A stretch of DNA of 64,000 nucleotides from Aurelia coerulea (GCA_039566865.1 CM076960.1:3038001-3102000); one strand, 5' to 3'. Counted from the stretch's first letter, positions 48,401 to 59,612 are shown. Translations and numbers: made by a program. The notes: a model not told the origin generated them from the sequence alone.

Positions 48401-50863
48401 GTATATTTATTGTATCTACTATTTTACTACTTTTAACCGTTTATTTATGTATATTTATGTATATTGTAATTTTTAGTTGGCCTAGATTAGCTTTAGTATA
48501 GCTACTGTATTTATTAGCCAACTTTTAAAGAAATTGATAATAATAATACATGTTACCAAAAGTTCGTGGGAAATTGTGGCCACCACTTTCTCAATGCATA
48601 GTAATTAGTGCACCTTTCTGGTTTTGAAAGTAAATCGCTATATGAGGTAGGGCGATCATCATGTAAAAATCTAAGGGCACTTTCTTGAATCTGTTCAATT
48701 TTTTGCAAAGATTTAGCAATTCAATTTCAATATTTCATCTCCTATTACAGGACAAGTAGATTATAATATAAATATAAATCTACAAAATCTAAAATGAAAG
48801 TAACAATAACATAACGATGATAACGTATAACGGTAAAATAACATGCGAAACAATTTTGTATACCGGGTGTCCCAAAATGATGTATTATTGTTTGATTCCT
48901 TATATGTCCATAACCGATGAACAGATTTTCAAAAACTGGCAAAACCACAACCAACATCTTAAGATACAATTTAGCCTTTAGGGAATCAAATAAAACAAAG
49001 TGTTTGAGAATCGGTTTATTGGTTATGGACATGTAAGCAATCAAACAATAATGCATCATTTTGGGACACCCGGTATAATCATGCAAAATTTTATAAGAAT
49101 GTCTACTTATGGATTTGGTTTTTGACGCAAAGTTTTTCTGTTATATTCGAACAGATAAACAAATTTTGCAAACATTTGTGTTATGTTTCCTTCATCAGAT
49201 ATACTTGACAAATCATTTTACACTTTAATTTTTCTGAAGTGGTTACAGATTGATAGGTATTACTTTGTTTACCCAGTTTTTCGAAATAGTTCTCCCTAAT
49301 ATTCTTGTTATTTGTGCAATCAAAGATGAAGAGTATCTCGTCATTAATAACTTGTTGACTTGGGCAAAATTCGCAAAATCTTTGGTCAGGATACATTTCT
49401 GATATCTACCGGTCTCAATGCGAAGTCTATGGGAACAACAAGGACAGATAATGTTACGATAGAACTCGCTACTTTTTATTGACACCTAGATACAAAGCAA
49501 TTTGTGATTGCAGACAAAGGGAATTCCATGCTCGGTTGGTCAAGACATAAACAAAAACAAAGCAAGCCGCAAAAATTGCCCTGAAACTCGGGTCGCTAGC
49601 GCGCTCGTTGTGCATTCCAGAAATCATGGGTGGAAAAAATAGCGGACCACGGCACCAATGGTTCCAGAAATTTTCTCAGATCTCCAGAAAGAATTAAAAG
49701 CGAGAAGAAGGGGGGATTGATGATTCAAATTTTGTGTGAAAATCTAAAATTTTTTCTTTGCATTTCAAAGTAAGTCTTTAGATACTTGGATTGATATTTG
49801 GTCAATTTAAGCTGTCTCCAGTCTAAGAAAACACTGTTTATAACTCGGTAAGGAGTAAGTCAAAAATCAACAAAATTCGCAAAATACCATTTTCGATTGA
49901 GATTGAGGATCATTGATCAATCTTCAAAATCTGCCCCACGTATTTCTATCATGACTTTTCAAAGGTGGATTCTCGTTTTGAGCACGTGACTATCACAGAA
50001 AGTTTTTGAACGACTTTTTTGGTCCCAGAAATTAAAATATTTTTTCCACCCCTGCCAGAAATGGTTTATAACAGCAAATATTAGCACATATGGAAAGAAG
50101 AAGGATATACGTAAACGTCTGCCTGGGGCATTTAATTCATTTTGTGCAGAAGCCAATTGGGAGGGGATTCAATTCTCGTACTTTTTAGGTGTAATTAAAA
50201 CACTTACTGCTCAGCTTCTGTACGAAAAAAATAAAATGCCCGAGGCAGAAGTTTAGATATATCCTTCTTTTTTCGATATGTTCTAATATTTGCTTTTTAA
50301 AACCATTTCTGGAGTGCACAACGACCGAGCTAGCGACCCGAGTTTCAGGGCAATTTTTGAGGCTTGCTTTGTTTTTGTCTATGTCTTGACCAACCGAGCA
50401 TGGAGTTCCTTTGTCTGCAATCACAAATTGCTTTGTATCTAGGTGTCAATAAAAAGTAGCGAGTCTTATTGTAACATTATCTGTCCTTGTTTATGGGAAC
50501 TAGTAAAGAGATTAGTAAGTGCTGTCCTGTGCATTCTTGAGTTAATTAAAGTACGGTATGAGTTTAGGAATGGCTTCTCCCTAAAATGCTTGTAAAAATG
50601 TTTAGCTGATGAGGAGTACGAGAAGGGTGAGAGGCAAGAGTATCTGTTAGATATCACATACCTCCAAGATATCATCATCGCCCCTGAATCGCATCATTAT
50701 ATCAATTCCAGATGACAAAGCTTTGAACAAAACAGCTCTCAATGCACAATAATTATCGCCTCTAATTCTTCGTATGCAAATCAACCCAGTTTCCCGCTTG
50801 ACTCTCTCGTAACCCTGAAAATGAAAGGACACCAGAGTGAAAAACGATGTAACAATAACAGTA

Positions 50864-50894
<31 letters not shown>

Positions 50895-53800
50895 TATTCA
50901 CCCAAAGAATTATGTAAAAATAGCTACGTGCAGAAACGCAAAAAACCTACAAACCTACAAACAAACCTGGTTAGGAGGAACGTTTGAGCAACATATTTAG
51001 GATTACACGTTCGCAGTTATCGCCATTGATCGACGTGTAGTGCGGTCATCCAATTCAATGAACGAAGCGGAAATCGGGACTGAGGTTGTTGGTCTATAAA
51101 GAATTGTACCGGGTGAAATCACAGGTTCCAAACCATAAAAAGGTGGGTGTAGACTTATGACGATGAGTCCCTTGTATCCCTGCGGTACCTTGCTCACAGG
51201 GACTCATAATGAAACAGTTAAAAACCTGACCCTATCTTCTGCATTCAATTGATCGAATCTGGATCGAACGACTGCTTCAGCTCTGTTCAACGGTCACTCC
51301 TCAGAAAGGAAATGAGATAGAAACCACGGTAAGCAGACACTTAATCAACAAAACTTGGCATTCATCTGAAGAAGTAAGTTCACTTTACCTGGTTAGTGCA
51401 AAATATGTCTTTTAATGCTGCAATTTAAGACCAAAACACACCAGAGAAATCTTCAAGTACCTGTCGCAGCAACTTCCTTCAAATTTAATAAGCTGCGTCA
51501 ATCGAATTGAAGGTTCGAAACTTATTGTTCTTCGCCAAATCTCGCATTCTGATTGGTATGCTAGGAATCCCAGCATATTAGGCCTAATAGGGTCAGGTTT
51601 TTCAGAGTAATATTATGAGTCTCTGTTGACTGAAGCGCCAAGGGTGGGTGTAGAATTCTATGACCTATTTCTTCTATTTGAATGGCTTGAAAGAAACTTT
51701 AGCTACTCACCTATAATTCTACCGCTGGACTTTACAGAAATTTGAATATTTTTCGAAATTACAGACTATTTTATATTCTAACTCCTTTGAGGATGTGACG
51801 TCATCAAATTTATAAATCATAAACCAGAAAGAGTGAGACACTTTTGCTTGATACCATATTGTACCGGGTGAGTCAGAAAAAAGGATCCCCGCTTGGAAGG
51901 CCACTGCTCCATGAATATCAAAGCAATAATATTGAAAATGTCTTGTTTTATTGCCAATATGTTCAATTAGGTTCAGTAATTTACCCGGCCTTAATCGGCT
52001 ATTCCTTCCCGTGGATATGGGTGATTTTCTGCAGAAAGCCCCTTCAAAAAACCTGCAAAAACGAATGAAAACAATGAGCACATTTTCCTTCCTAAAATTG
52101 ATGACACTCACATAAATTCATGTATTTTGTCCTCTTGGGAGAATGGAATCCCCCTGAATAGGTCATCGATACCAGGGGGAGGACTTGTTCATCCTCCCAA
52201 GAGGATAGCACGTGCTAAACCGTTCACAAGTCATTGCTGTAAGGCATTGTAAGGCAGAAATGTTAGGGAAATCTGTTCATGATTTTGGGCACGTTTTGAA
52301 GGTTTTTGAAGAGGCTTTCTCGAGAAAATCCCTCATAATTTCAGAATGGAGTAGCCGATTTCAGTCAGGTAAATTTTATAGTAGATTTGAACATTTCTAC
52401 CATAAAACTTTATATTTGCCGATATCATCGTCTCGATATCCAGGGAGCTGTGACCTTTCAAACAGGGATTCTTTTTTCTGACTCACCCGGTAGACATTCA
52501 TAAATCATGGTTTTACAGGAAAATATTTCATGTTGCCTCAAACAGTTTAGAAATTACGATGGTTTTAAGTTTCTTTCAAAACGTTTCTTGAATTCTTGAA
52601 AAAGAAGAAAAACAATCTAAATCTGAAAATATTGAAGATTTCAGAAAGGTCCAACGGTAGAATTATAGCGAAATAGCTAAAGTTTCTTTTAAGTAATTCA
52701 GTTCAAAGAAATGGGTCAGGAAATTTTACACCAATCATTTCAAAGATTTGGAACCTACGCTCCGAGTCAATAAAAAAAGTTAATAAGTTTGGCGGGCTGT
52801 GGAATAAAAAGTACGAGGCTGATATTCAAAACTGAAATGCTAATCTATAAGTCAAAGGCTAATTTAGATGTGAAAATTTGGAATGGTAAAATCACCCATT
52901 TTATGGACTCAGAAATAAGCAAAATGCTGGTAAGCAGTTTTTATGGGAACAAGCATTCCACGTTTCAACCTGGTCCATGATTTACTCACCATTGAAATTT
53001 AAGTTCAATAAAGTTATCAGTTTATGAAATAGAAATTAAATTTCAATTACAAGTAAATCGTGGACCAGAATCGAACGTAGAATTCTCGATCCCATACAAA
53101 CCCCATACCAGCATTTTCCTGATTTTCTGGGTCTAAAAGACGAGTGATTCTACTAAAGAAAAATTTTCACATCTAAGTTAGCCTTTGACTAATACATCAA
53201 CATTTTAATTTTGACTACAGTAAATCCCCGCATATAAGAACCTACTTTTTTGAAAGCTAGGCTGAAATAGGTTCATATTTCAAAGGTACTAAGACAAATT
53301 TCAAGGTATAACGGTTCATATTTGAAGAGTGCCTTGCCTATGCCATTTTAGAACCTTTGCCAACAATTTTCAGCCCTATTATTTGTTTTGGCAGGGTTAT
53401 AATATACCTAATAACCAATGCTAAGCTTTCAAACTGCAGGGAAGGAGATTCAAACTTTAAACGCCCACTGGGACAAAATTAACTTTAATAATGACAATCC
53501 AAAATCAACTTTGCTACCCTTGGTATAAGAACATATTTTTCATCAAACTGAAACAGGTTCTTAATTACAAGGTGCATAAGTTAGGAAAAACAGCCTATAG
53601 GTTCTTATTTTTGTAGGTTCTTATATGCAGGGATTTACTGTATGGGTGACGTACTTTTCATTCCAAAACCCGCCAAACGTCTTAATTTTTTTTACTCACC
53701 CGGTACACTAGATGAGTAAAGAACCAATCGTCACTCAAAAGGCTACTGATCGCTAGATACCACAGCAAATTATTGGCAAATGCCCTACTTGATAAAAGAT

Positions 53801-56800
53801 ACGTTCAAATCGATTTAAAAATGTACCCAACCAGACCTTGCAAAGAGAGGCGCTCGAGCTCAATCAAGTACCTCCACACACACCTAGAAAATTCTAGGAG
53901 CTCGATGAATTGAGCACCTGGGTTTATAACCTTTTTGATACAGCGAATGTGCATGTAAATTTCACAACAAAGATTCCATTATATTTGGCATGTTCTTGTC
54001 ATTTCTTGCTGTCTTTCGTGCTGTGTCATATATTAGTGACAATATCTTAATGTCCTGGGATTAAAATTTTTTCAACCTGCTCAATATCAAGCACCTGGAA
54101 CTTTTATTTTTTATATTCATATTCAAATATTAAATTTTACAATATATTTTACATTCTACTATACCTAATTCTAATTACTATACGACACTACAGGTACGAT
54201 ACCATGGGGAGCGAAAGACAATGACTACCCCATGGCCAATATCTAAAAACACGAAACGTTAAACTGTATACAGTCACACTACAAAATTCTGTTTCACACC
54301 AGATGTCAGGTCGGGGCTGCGATGTATTTATTGATGCTACAAGCGCAACTCATTTGTTATTGGTTAAGGTAAGTAAAAGGCCTGACCTCTGATGTGAAAA
54401 AGGATTTACAAGGAAAAGAAACACTAACGATAAGGAACTTAAAATTACGTCCCCCTTGCAGGTAGCAGCAGCTAATCATTAGTAGCATCATTTTATTCAA
54501 AGCGTTATGTTGCATTTATGTATTTTAAAGTTGCCTTAAGAATCTCTGTATTAGAATCAACAGAAAACCTTTCATCACCATACAGCATCATTTCAAGTAA
54601 TAGCGCGTTTGAATGATTTGACAAACCGATTTGACGTTGATGCTGCATAAACAGAAAAAAGATTCACTTACCCGTCTTATCTTATCAGCTTTCACAGTCT
54701 CCCCTTTCCATTCACTAGCTGCATACTCATCAATCAATAACGGGGCAGTAACACTTTCAGGTCTCTTTGCTTTAACAACTCGATCTTTTTCACGAGATAA
54801 ATTTCTACCACTCTCCTTCTCAGAACTTTGCTTCACAGCTGCAGCGGTTCTGTTCACAAGTCCATCGCCTTTAGAGTCACCACAGAAAATAATTCCATTA
54901 TGTACCCTTATGTTTGTAGCACCACGTGCTACAACATCAGATCTCCTTTGAGTTTCTAGCAAACGTTCCTCACTGTGGGATCTTCGCAGTGCTTCAGCCT
55001 GGCGAGCTTTTATTTCTTCCTTCTTGGGAGGGGCCTTCTGTGAAGTGCTCCGTTTGAATTTCTTTGCTGTATTATCACTCTGTTTTTGCAAACCATCATC
55101 CTTATTAACTTTCGATTGGATCTTTATTTCCAGAGCAGCTTTACTTTTCACAGTTCGTCCTGAATTTGAAACTTGTCTGTCCATCTCTGCCTTGACTGGA
55201 AAAACAGTCTCATAGATTGGGTTTCTATTTACACTTTCAGCATCCCTGGCCTTATTGTCGTTCGGTTGTAAGTTTTTAGTTTGAGGTACGCTGTCAGCTC
55301 GCTCATCTTGTTGACTGCCTGATCTACTTGTACGGGAATATCGTAGATTACGTGTATTCTCATACATTGACTCGTCTTGTGCGTGAGCTCCCTCAAATCG
55401 GGTTGGTTTTGTTGGGTTAGGAGCATTCACATTTTCATACAATGTGCCTGGCAAATCTGTTTTTTCTTTCTGTCTCACATTTTCGTATACTGTTCTCTCA
55501 CGCTGGTCATTTGGTAGAAAGCCATTTGAATCATCAGTTATATTGCCAGGATCGATATTTTTCACCACATCCTGTTTTTCATCCTCGTTTAACACCTCTT
55601 TCTCAAATGGCTTCTTCCCATTCGACGGATTGCTCCTTTTGCCAGCCGTATCTGCAGCGCCATTTTTACCAGACATCTTTGCGGTGTCTTTTCTAGCTGC
55701 TGGGGGGACATAATGCGGCCGATCTGGCCTCTTTCGTGCACCACGCTTCGCATCAGCATTCTCACCCACACCAAACATGTCATTATCATTTGCATCAGAC
55801 CTCCCACCAGATTTTTTCTGCTGCACAGCATCATAACATATGTTACCAAATGCACGAGGCCCATTCTTTTGACTGTCACTGCTACCACCCCTTGAACCTT
55901 GGGATTTCTGATCCTTTGAGACAACTCTAGCTGTCCACTGTCCATCTGTCCCAACACCTGTCTGTCTTGTGCCCATTCTGCTAGCACCAACATGTGGCGC
56001 CTCCTTCTCTGCCTCTGCATATCTCTGACCTATTGAATCAGGTCCTTTACCCTCATCCCCATCGCTACCCGTTTGTGGTGATTTACAACTAAACATACCA
56101 ACTTTGTTAGATTTTCCAACAGACTTCTTTCCTTTACCATTTTTCTTCTTCCTCATTTTATTGTCTTCTTGAAATGGTGTGAATTCGCTTTCTTGGTGAT
56201 TGCCTCTTTTTGCAACTCGATTTAGGACTTCATTGATTATGTTACCTTCCTTTCCCTTCTGAGCAACCTGCAATATCAGGGTGATATTCAACAAAATGAT
56301 AACATACAAGGCGTACTAAAAAAAGGTGTCCTATTCGTGTGGCTTCTGTGGAGGGACTTTACGTTCTATTGTCACATTATTATTACTGTTGCATAACAAA
56401 GACAGATTTTGTAATACAATAGCAACAGTTGCATCTGATTGGCATCTCAATTCAAAGTGATTAGCGATTGCAGACAAAGGAAATTCTCTCAACCAGTAAT
56501 TCAAAACAAACAAAGCTGCACAAGTTTCCCAAAACTAGTAGGGCAAACTCTCGCCTTGTGCAAGCGAAAGGCGGTTTTTAAGAGAAGTTATGTGCTTAGA
56601 ACGAAAGAAGAACGGCAAATCTAAAGTTCTGTCTGGTGGATTTTGTTTTTGTTTTTGTTTTTTTTTCTATAACAACAAAACCTAATTCTAAATAAAAGGA
56701 AATACTATTTACATGTGCCATTCATGGCGGGGAAAGACACTAGGTCATCTGGTCCCCACCATGGATGACACTTACAATTCAACTGTCAATTTCATAAACA

Positions 56801-57707
56801 AAAATGAATGAAAAAAAAAGAAAAAAAAAATTCATACAACACATCAACGATACAACACAGATAAACGTGACAGACAAAAGCCGAGAAAAGGATGCTACAC
56901 AGGGTGGATATTAGCATGCTGAGATTTTTTTCAATGGAGCCGCTTAGTTTTCTCTATGAACGAAATTGTAGCTTCCAAAATCATTCTGTTTGAGACAATG
57001 TTTAATTTCTCAGCACCAAACAACAAGAGGTTACCAAGTGCCTCGTTATCCAAAACTGTAACGTCCAATAGCGGGATGTCTCCAAGCTGATTTTGTTTAT
57101 TTGATTCAGGAGCTTTTTTGCAATCGTTTCATTTAAGCCCTAAATACGCGAGAATTACAATGCCTTCTGCTCGGCTTCTGAATCAAATAAAAAAAATCCG
57201 CCAGACAGAAATTTAGATTTGCCCTTCTTCTTACGTTATAAGCACATAATCACCTTTCGCTTGCACAAGGCTAGAGGGCTGTCACCAGCTCTAAAAATGT
57301 GGGGTGGACGTAAACTAAGCTTTGAAAGATGTACCAGATCTTGTACACCATTTTTGCTGTTGACAAAATACCACCTTGAGAAAGCTGGGGTGGACATGTA
57401 ATGTTCACCAATCCACCTACTGGTGACCCCCTTGCAAATATCTATATCTTAAAGAAAGCAGTTATCCTTTCATAATTACCCTTTCTGACTTCACTGCTAC
57501 TGAAATATATTCAATGGCCTCCTCTTCTTCCCCAGAGCACTTTGCATTCACCTTCTGGTATTGAGCTCTTTCTTTGCGACCAGGTTTTCGAAATTTTGCT
57601 TTTCTTCTGGTATTCCTTCGTTTAAAGAAGCACCAAATGACGTAAGCTAAGAGCGGGATTACGACAGCTAAAGTTCCCAGAAGGATGAATCTTGATGATA
57701 CTATCAT
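45496..57707 (-). CDS. OTULIN: OTULIN-family Met1-linked ubiquitin deubiquitinase with N-terminal membrane anchor
   Basis: The six exons are 57480-57707, 54672-56267, 50662-50814, 48241-48369, 46351-46623 and 45496-45675. All are phase 0 with GT-AG borders, giving 852 residues. Residues 7-28 form a strongly hydrophobic segment followed by KRRNTRRK, as in a single-pass anchor with the rest in the cytosol. Residues 77-580 are low-complexity and charged. The OTU part follows, with a conserved EW(K)G motif (W596), RGDNYCALRA (D628, catalytic C631), FEAVKFLML, LLFARDTS, NHLNHIGDSGG and AEDDRHYN (H844, N846). This is the human OTULIN C129/H339/N341 triad in order. OTULIN cleaves linear ubiquitin chains and restrains LUBAC signalling. 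The join of the anchor exon to the tail exon is inferred from phase and from the absence of an ATG upstream in the tail exon; the tail-to-OTU join is supported by homology across it. Confidence 0.88.
46733..46924 (-). mobile_element. tRNA-derived SINE
   Basis: On the minus strand an A box TGGCGCAGTGG (46905-46915) and a B box GGTTCGATCCC (46852-46862) lie at tRNA spacing. A non-tRNA body follows, and a 3' tail of GTGAAG-type hexamers ends the element (46733-46752). The cloverleaf is too degenerate for a working tRNA. It lies in an OTULIN intron. Confidence 0.75.
46976..47283. mobile_element. short G-run/C-run element
   Basis: Shares ACTTGACCTTCAATTGTACG, GTGCACTCC, CCGGGTATCG and the C-run terminus with the 39695-41525 element, but lacks its large middle. 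It is a deletion derivative of that family, in an OTULIN intron. Confidence 0.7.
47685..48140. repeat. purine-rich tract within an inverted-repeat remnant
   Basis: 47735-47940 is almost all purine on the plus strand, in GGAA/GAAGGAAA units. AGGTGGAAAAA at about 47685 and TTTTTTCCACC at about 48127 face each other. Long open frames here are artefacts of the low complexity. Confidence 0.6.
48555..48722 (-). pseudogene. LINE-type retrotransposon fragment (reverse-transcriptase C-terminal side)
   Basis: The minus-strand translation contains LQKIEQIQESALRFLHDD followed by SYSDLLSK. The K-(I/L)-E-x-(I/V)-Q-x-x-A-x-R-F pattern with a downstream SY..LL is typical of the region after the reverse transcriptase in jockey/CR1-like elements. 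It has no start or flanking domains and is a dead fragment in an OTULIN intron. Confidence 0.65.
48863..49079. mobile_element. Tc1/mariner-type MITE, 217 bp
   Basis: TACCGGGTGTCCCAAAATGA at the left and TCATTTTGGGACACCCGGTA at the right are perfect inverted ends. The inner GTTTGATTCCTTA and TAAGCAATCAAAC blocks are also inverted. TA at both ends is consistent with a mariner target. Confidence 0.85.
49180..50640 (-). pseudogene. LINE C-terminal fragment interrupted by a MITE
   Basis: On the minus strand, 50640-50501 gives SYRTLINSRMHRTALTNLF. After the insertion at 49437-50491 the frame resumes with RLRIETGRYQ. After a frameshift near 49400 comes FCEFCPSQQVINDE, then IFDC. The R-x-x-I-E-T-G-R-Y, then C-x-x-C, then DE...F.C order is the usual C-terminal end of many invertebrate LINEs. 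It is broken by the insertion and the frameshift. Confidence 0.7.
49437..50491. mobile_element. Mutator-like foldback MITE with 9-bp target duplication
   Basis: The ends are AACAAGGACAG and CTGTCCTTGTT, flanked by TATGGGAAC on both sides (49428-49436 and 50492-50500). The arms of about 190 bp are inverted copies containing GCAGACAAAG and GCTAGCGCGCTCG-type blocks. Relatives lie at 56395-57285, 60162-60759 and 62570-63160. Confidence 0.85.
50866..50894 (+). repeat. AATC microsatellite
   Basis: About seven tandem AATC units next to the catalytic exon of the OTULIN homologue. Confidence 0.9.
51140..51640. mobile_element. foldback element with GAGTC/GACTC and GGGTCAGGTTTTT arms
   Basis: AAAAACCTGACCCTAT in the left half and ATAGGGTCAGGTTTTT in the right half are inverted, as are GGGACTCATAAT and ATTATGAGTCTC. 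It is related to the element at 22385-22800 and abuts the left end of foldback copy 3. Confidence 0.6.
51640..52760. mobile_element. long foldback element, copy 3, split by a MITE
   Basis: The outer parts (TAATTCTACCGCTGGACTTT and the inverse, GGTCCAACGGTAGAATTATA) match copies at 3188-3722 and 30603-31095. The middle is interrupted at 51862-52494 by a mariner-type MITE. Confidence 0.75.
51862..52494. mobile_element. Tc1/mariner-type MITE nested in foldback copy 3
   Basis: The ends are CCGGGTGAGTCAGAAAAAAG and its inverse TTTTTTCTGACTCACCCGG, bordered by TA on each side. Uninterrupted copies of the host repeat read CCATATTGTAGGCAT at this point, which gives both the TA target and the exact element length. 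Confidence 0.85.
52762..53708. mobile_element. MITE with TTTGGCGGG ends carrying a nested element
   Basis: The left side AATAAGTTTGGCGGGCTGTG and the right side CCCGCCAAACGTCTTAAT are inverted, and a mariner-like terminus (GACTC or ACTC, then ACCCGGTA) closes the right. The element at 53218-53640 lies inside it. Confidence 0.6.
53218..53640. mobile_element. MITE with CAGTAAATCCCCGCATATAA ends, copy 2
   Basis: The left end CAGTAAATCCCCGCATATAA is matched by TTATATGCAGGGATTTACTG at the right, with TA on both flanks. It is the same family as 971-1388. Confidence 0.8.
53710..54671. other. OTULIN intron, no gene seen
   Basis: AT-rich intron. A short inverted pair (CTCGAGCTCAATC and GAGCTCGATGAATTGAGC) lies at about 53848-53920. 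Nothing else could be assigned. Confidence 0.4.
54672..56267 (-). CDS. tail exon of the OTULIN homologue with repeated YEN motifs
   Basis: A 532-codon exon (protein residues 77-608), rich in Lys, Asp, Asn, Ser and Gly with no predicted fold. It contains ICYDAV (Y221), TVYENV (Y337), TLYENV (Y353), SMYENT (Y378) and PIYETV (Y428). The last 30 residues (LLIDEYAASEWKGETVK and following) align with the helix that precedes the OTU core in human OTULIN, which ties this exon to the deubiquitinase. Confidence 0.85.
56395..57285. mobile_element. Mutator-like foldback MITE relative, enlarged
   Basis: It begins AACAAAGACAGATTTTGTAA as in the other members and has inverted blocks (CGCCTTGTGCAAGCGAAAGG; TCCGCCAGACAGAAATTTAG and its inverse) around a poly-T/poly-A rich middle. 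The usual right end is missing. It occupies the intron between the anchor exon and the tail exon of the OTULIN homologue. Confidence 0.6.
57480..57707 (-). CDS. membrane-anchor exon of the OTULIN homologue
   Basis: Codes for 76 residues from the ATG at 57705-57707, the first after an in-frame TGA. After MIVSSR comes a run of about 22 hydrophobic residues, then a block of Arg/Lys, then YQKV (Y50) and IEYISV (Y67). The donor follows codon 76. An acceptor-like AG lies just upstream of the ATG, so an extra 5' non-coding exon is possible. Confidence 0.7.
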
Positions 57708-59215
57708 TTGCTTCTCTGTCAATGTTTTGCATTTGACTGTATGTGAAGACTGGCGAGAAACATTTCATTCTTCAATGCCAAATCTATAAGTCAGAAAAAT
57801 ATTAACAGTTTCAAACATAAGATCAAAGATAAAGACTTTGAAGATCTCCAAAGTCAAGATGATAGCCCCTACATATATTATTGAACAGGACAGCACAGGA
57901 TGTTATGAACGTAGCTGCAGTGCAAGGTCAAGTGAGTCTATTTTAATCTCCCATTGTAGGATATTCCCGCAATTTTTGAGTTCAGTGTCTAAAGTATTAT
58001 TAAATCTTGGTTCATATGCTATTACGCACGGCCCCTTCAAGGTAAAGAAGTTCTCACGAGCCTATTGGTGTACAAGTTCTCGAATGTTAACAACAGTGGT
58101 TGAAAACGGGGAGGTAGGAGGGTATGGAGGTTGACTTATTATTATGGAAGCAGGAAAATAAATGGCCTAAATAGCTTTACAACAGTTTCATTGATTCATT
58201 ATGGCTGCACAGCAGAGTTCCACCAGTTCACAGTCCTTGCTATCTTATAGCTTATCAACAAAGTCTTATAATACTTACATGAACACTTAATAGTGCTGCC
58301 ATTGCACCTTTAAGACATCAGATCACTCGCTTCTCAGTTTCAGCTCACTGATGAGTTCTCCATCTTGGATTGTGTTCGTTCTTCGAAGGAAGCCGCAGGA
58401 AATTTGCCCCCGCAGAGGATTTCAACGGACTTTGAGAAAATGATTGGGGGAGGGGAGGGGGAGTGCACTAAAATCCGTTGACTAAAATCCGTCTGAAGTT
58501 GGATGAATGAAATTTGCGATAACGCAGAATTACTCACATACAACTCTTCCATTGGTTTTATTCAAAGCAGTCCAAATTTTGCTACTTGCAAAATGTCCAG
58601 GGAGTTCTAAAATTTGTTCCATTTTTCGACGTAAACGTTGGGAAACCCACGAAGAAATCAAAATAGACACACACGTTTATATTTATGAAATTTCTTCCTA
58701 TGCAATGGAAGAAAAGGCTACTAAAAACAAGGTCGTAACTATGATAAATATTCTTTCCTTCTATTGGTGAAAGCAAGGAGGAAATATCCTTGAAATACTG
58801 TGGAACAAATCTACGTCTGCAAAGATCAAAGAGAGGTGATTGACAAGAAATAAACATTCTGGAACGGGAAAATGAGAATGTAAAGGAAGAAAAGGGGATG
58901 GGAAGATTTGAAAACGAAGTCGTAAAAAACTATCATTGGATGACCAAGATTGGATTAAAGACTATTCGTACAAGTATCGTAAGAAACTGTAAGTAAGAAA
59001 CCAAACTCTGAGATCTTCAAAGTCGAGAAACTTGAAAACTTGAGAAAATTATTACAAAAACATATTTTGTTTAGAAAAATCACTCAAATTTTCTCTGTTT
59101 TTTCTGCAATGTTAAATGTCATTACCTGAGAAATATCTAGACAGAGGCATGCTTTCGTTTCGTAAGACTCTATGTGCAATTTTCACTGTTCACGAACGCA
59201 CAGAAGATCTACAAA
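57708..59215. other. upstream region of the OTULIN homologue
   Basis: This would hold the promoter and any non-coding first exon. No TATA box or clear start site was identified. A minus-strand ATG with a GTGAGT donor near 58540 cannot join the anchor exon in frame. Confidence 0.35.
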
Positions 59216-59612
59216 TACACGTATTTTTTAAAAGAAACTGCCCATAAGAAACTCAGCTCTCAGATCGCCAAAAAATTAAGAAACTCCAGTACAGGGAAAA
59301 TGTAAGTTAAGAAACTATTCATTTTGATAAAGGAAATCTTTCACATATTTTTACTTTACCTTCACTTATTTCCTCTATCATATTACTTTTAAGGTACTTG
59401 AGTAATGTCTAAACCAGGTCTATACATTGGACAGGTTTAAGAAACCTTGTTTTGAATGTTCACGAGTGCACATGTAGTGAACACGAAGATTGTTATGGAA
59501 CATCCAAGAAACTCGTAAGAAACTCTGAGTACTCAAAAACTGATCATTTTAAGAAACTTCCAGCACTGGCCCAAATTCTTAGTTTCTTATAAAAAAATAC
59601 GTGTAACAACAG
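59216..59612. mobile_element. MITE with ACACGTATTTTTTxxAAGAA ends, copy 2
   Basis: ATACACGTATTTTTTAAAAG at the left and TTATAAAAAAATACGTGT at the right are inverted, with TAAGAAACT units inside. It is the same family as 17176-17583. Confidence 0.7.

Noticed and set aside
55442..55930. Plus-strand open frames opposite the OTULIN tail exon
   Set aside because: They are shadows of a long, biased minus-strand coding exon, with no domain or splice context.
57708..57722. Start of the OTULIN homologue at 57722
   Set aside because: That codon is TTG; the first ATG in the frame is at 57705-57707.
58340..58552. Minus-strand ATG with a GTGAGT donor as a first coding exon of OTULIN
   Set aside because: Joining it in phase to the acceptor before the anchor exon leads to an immediate stop, and the short peptide has no homology.
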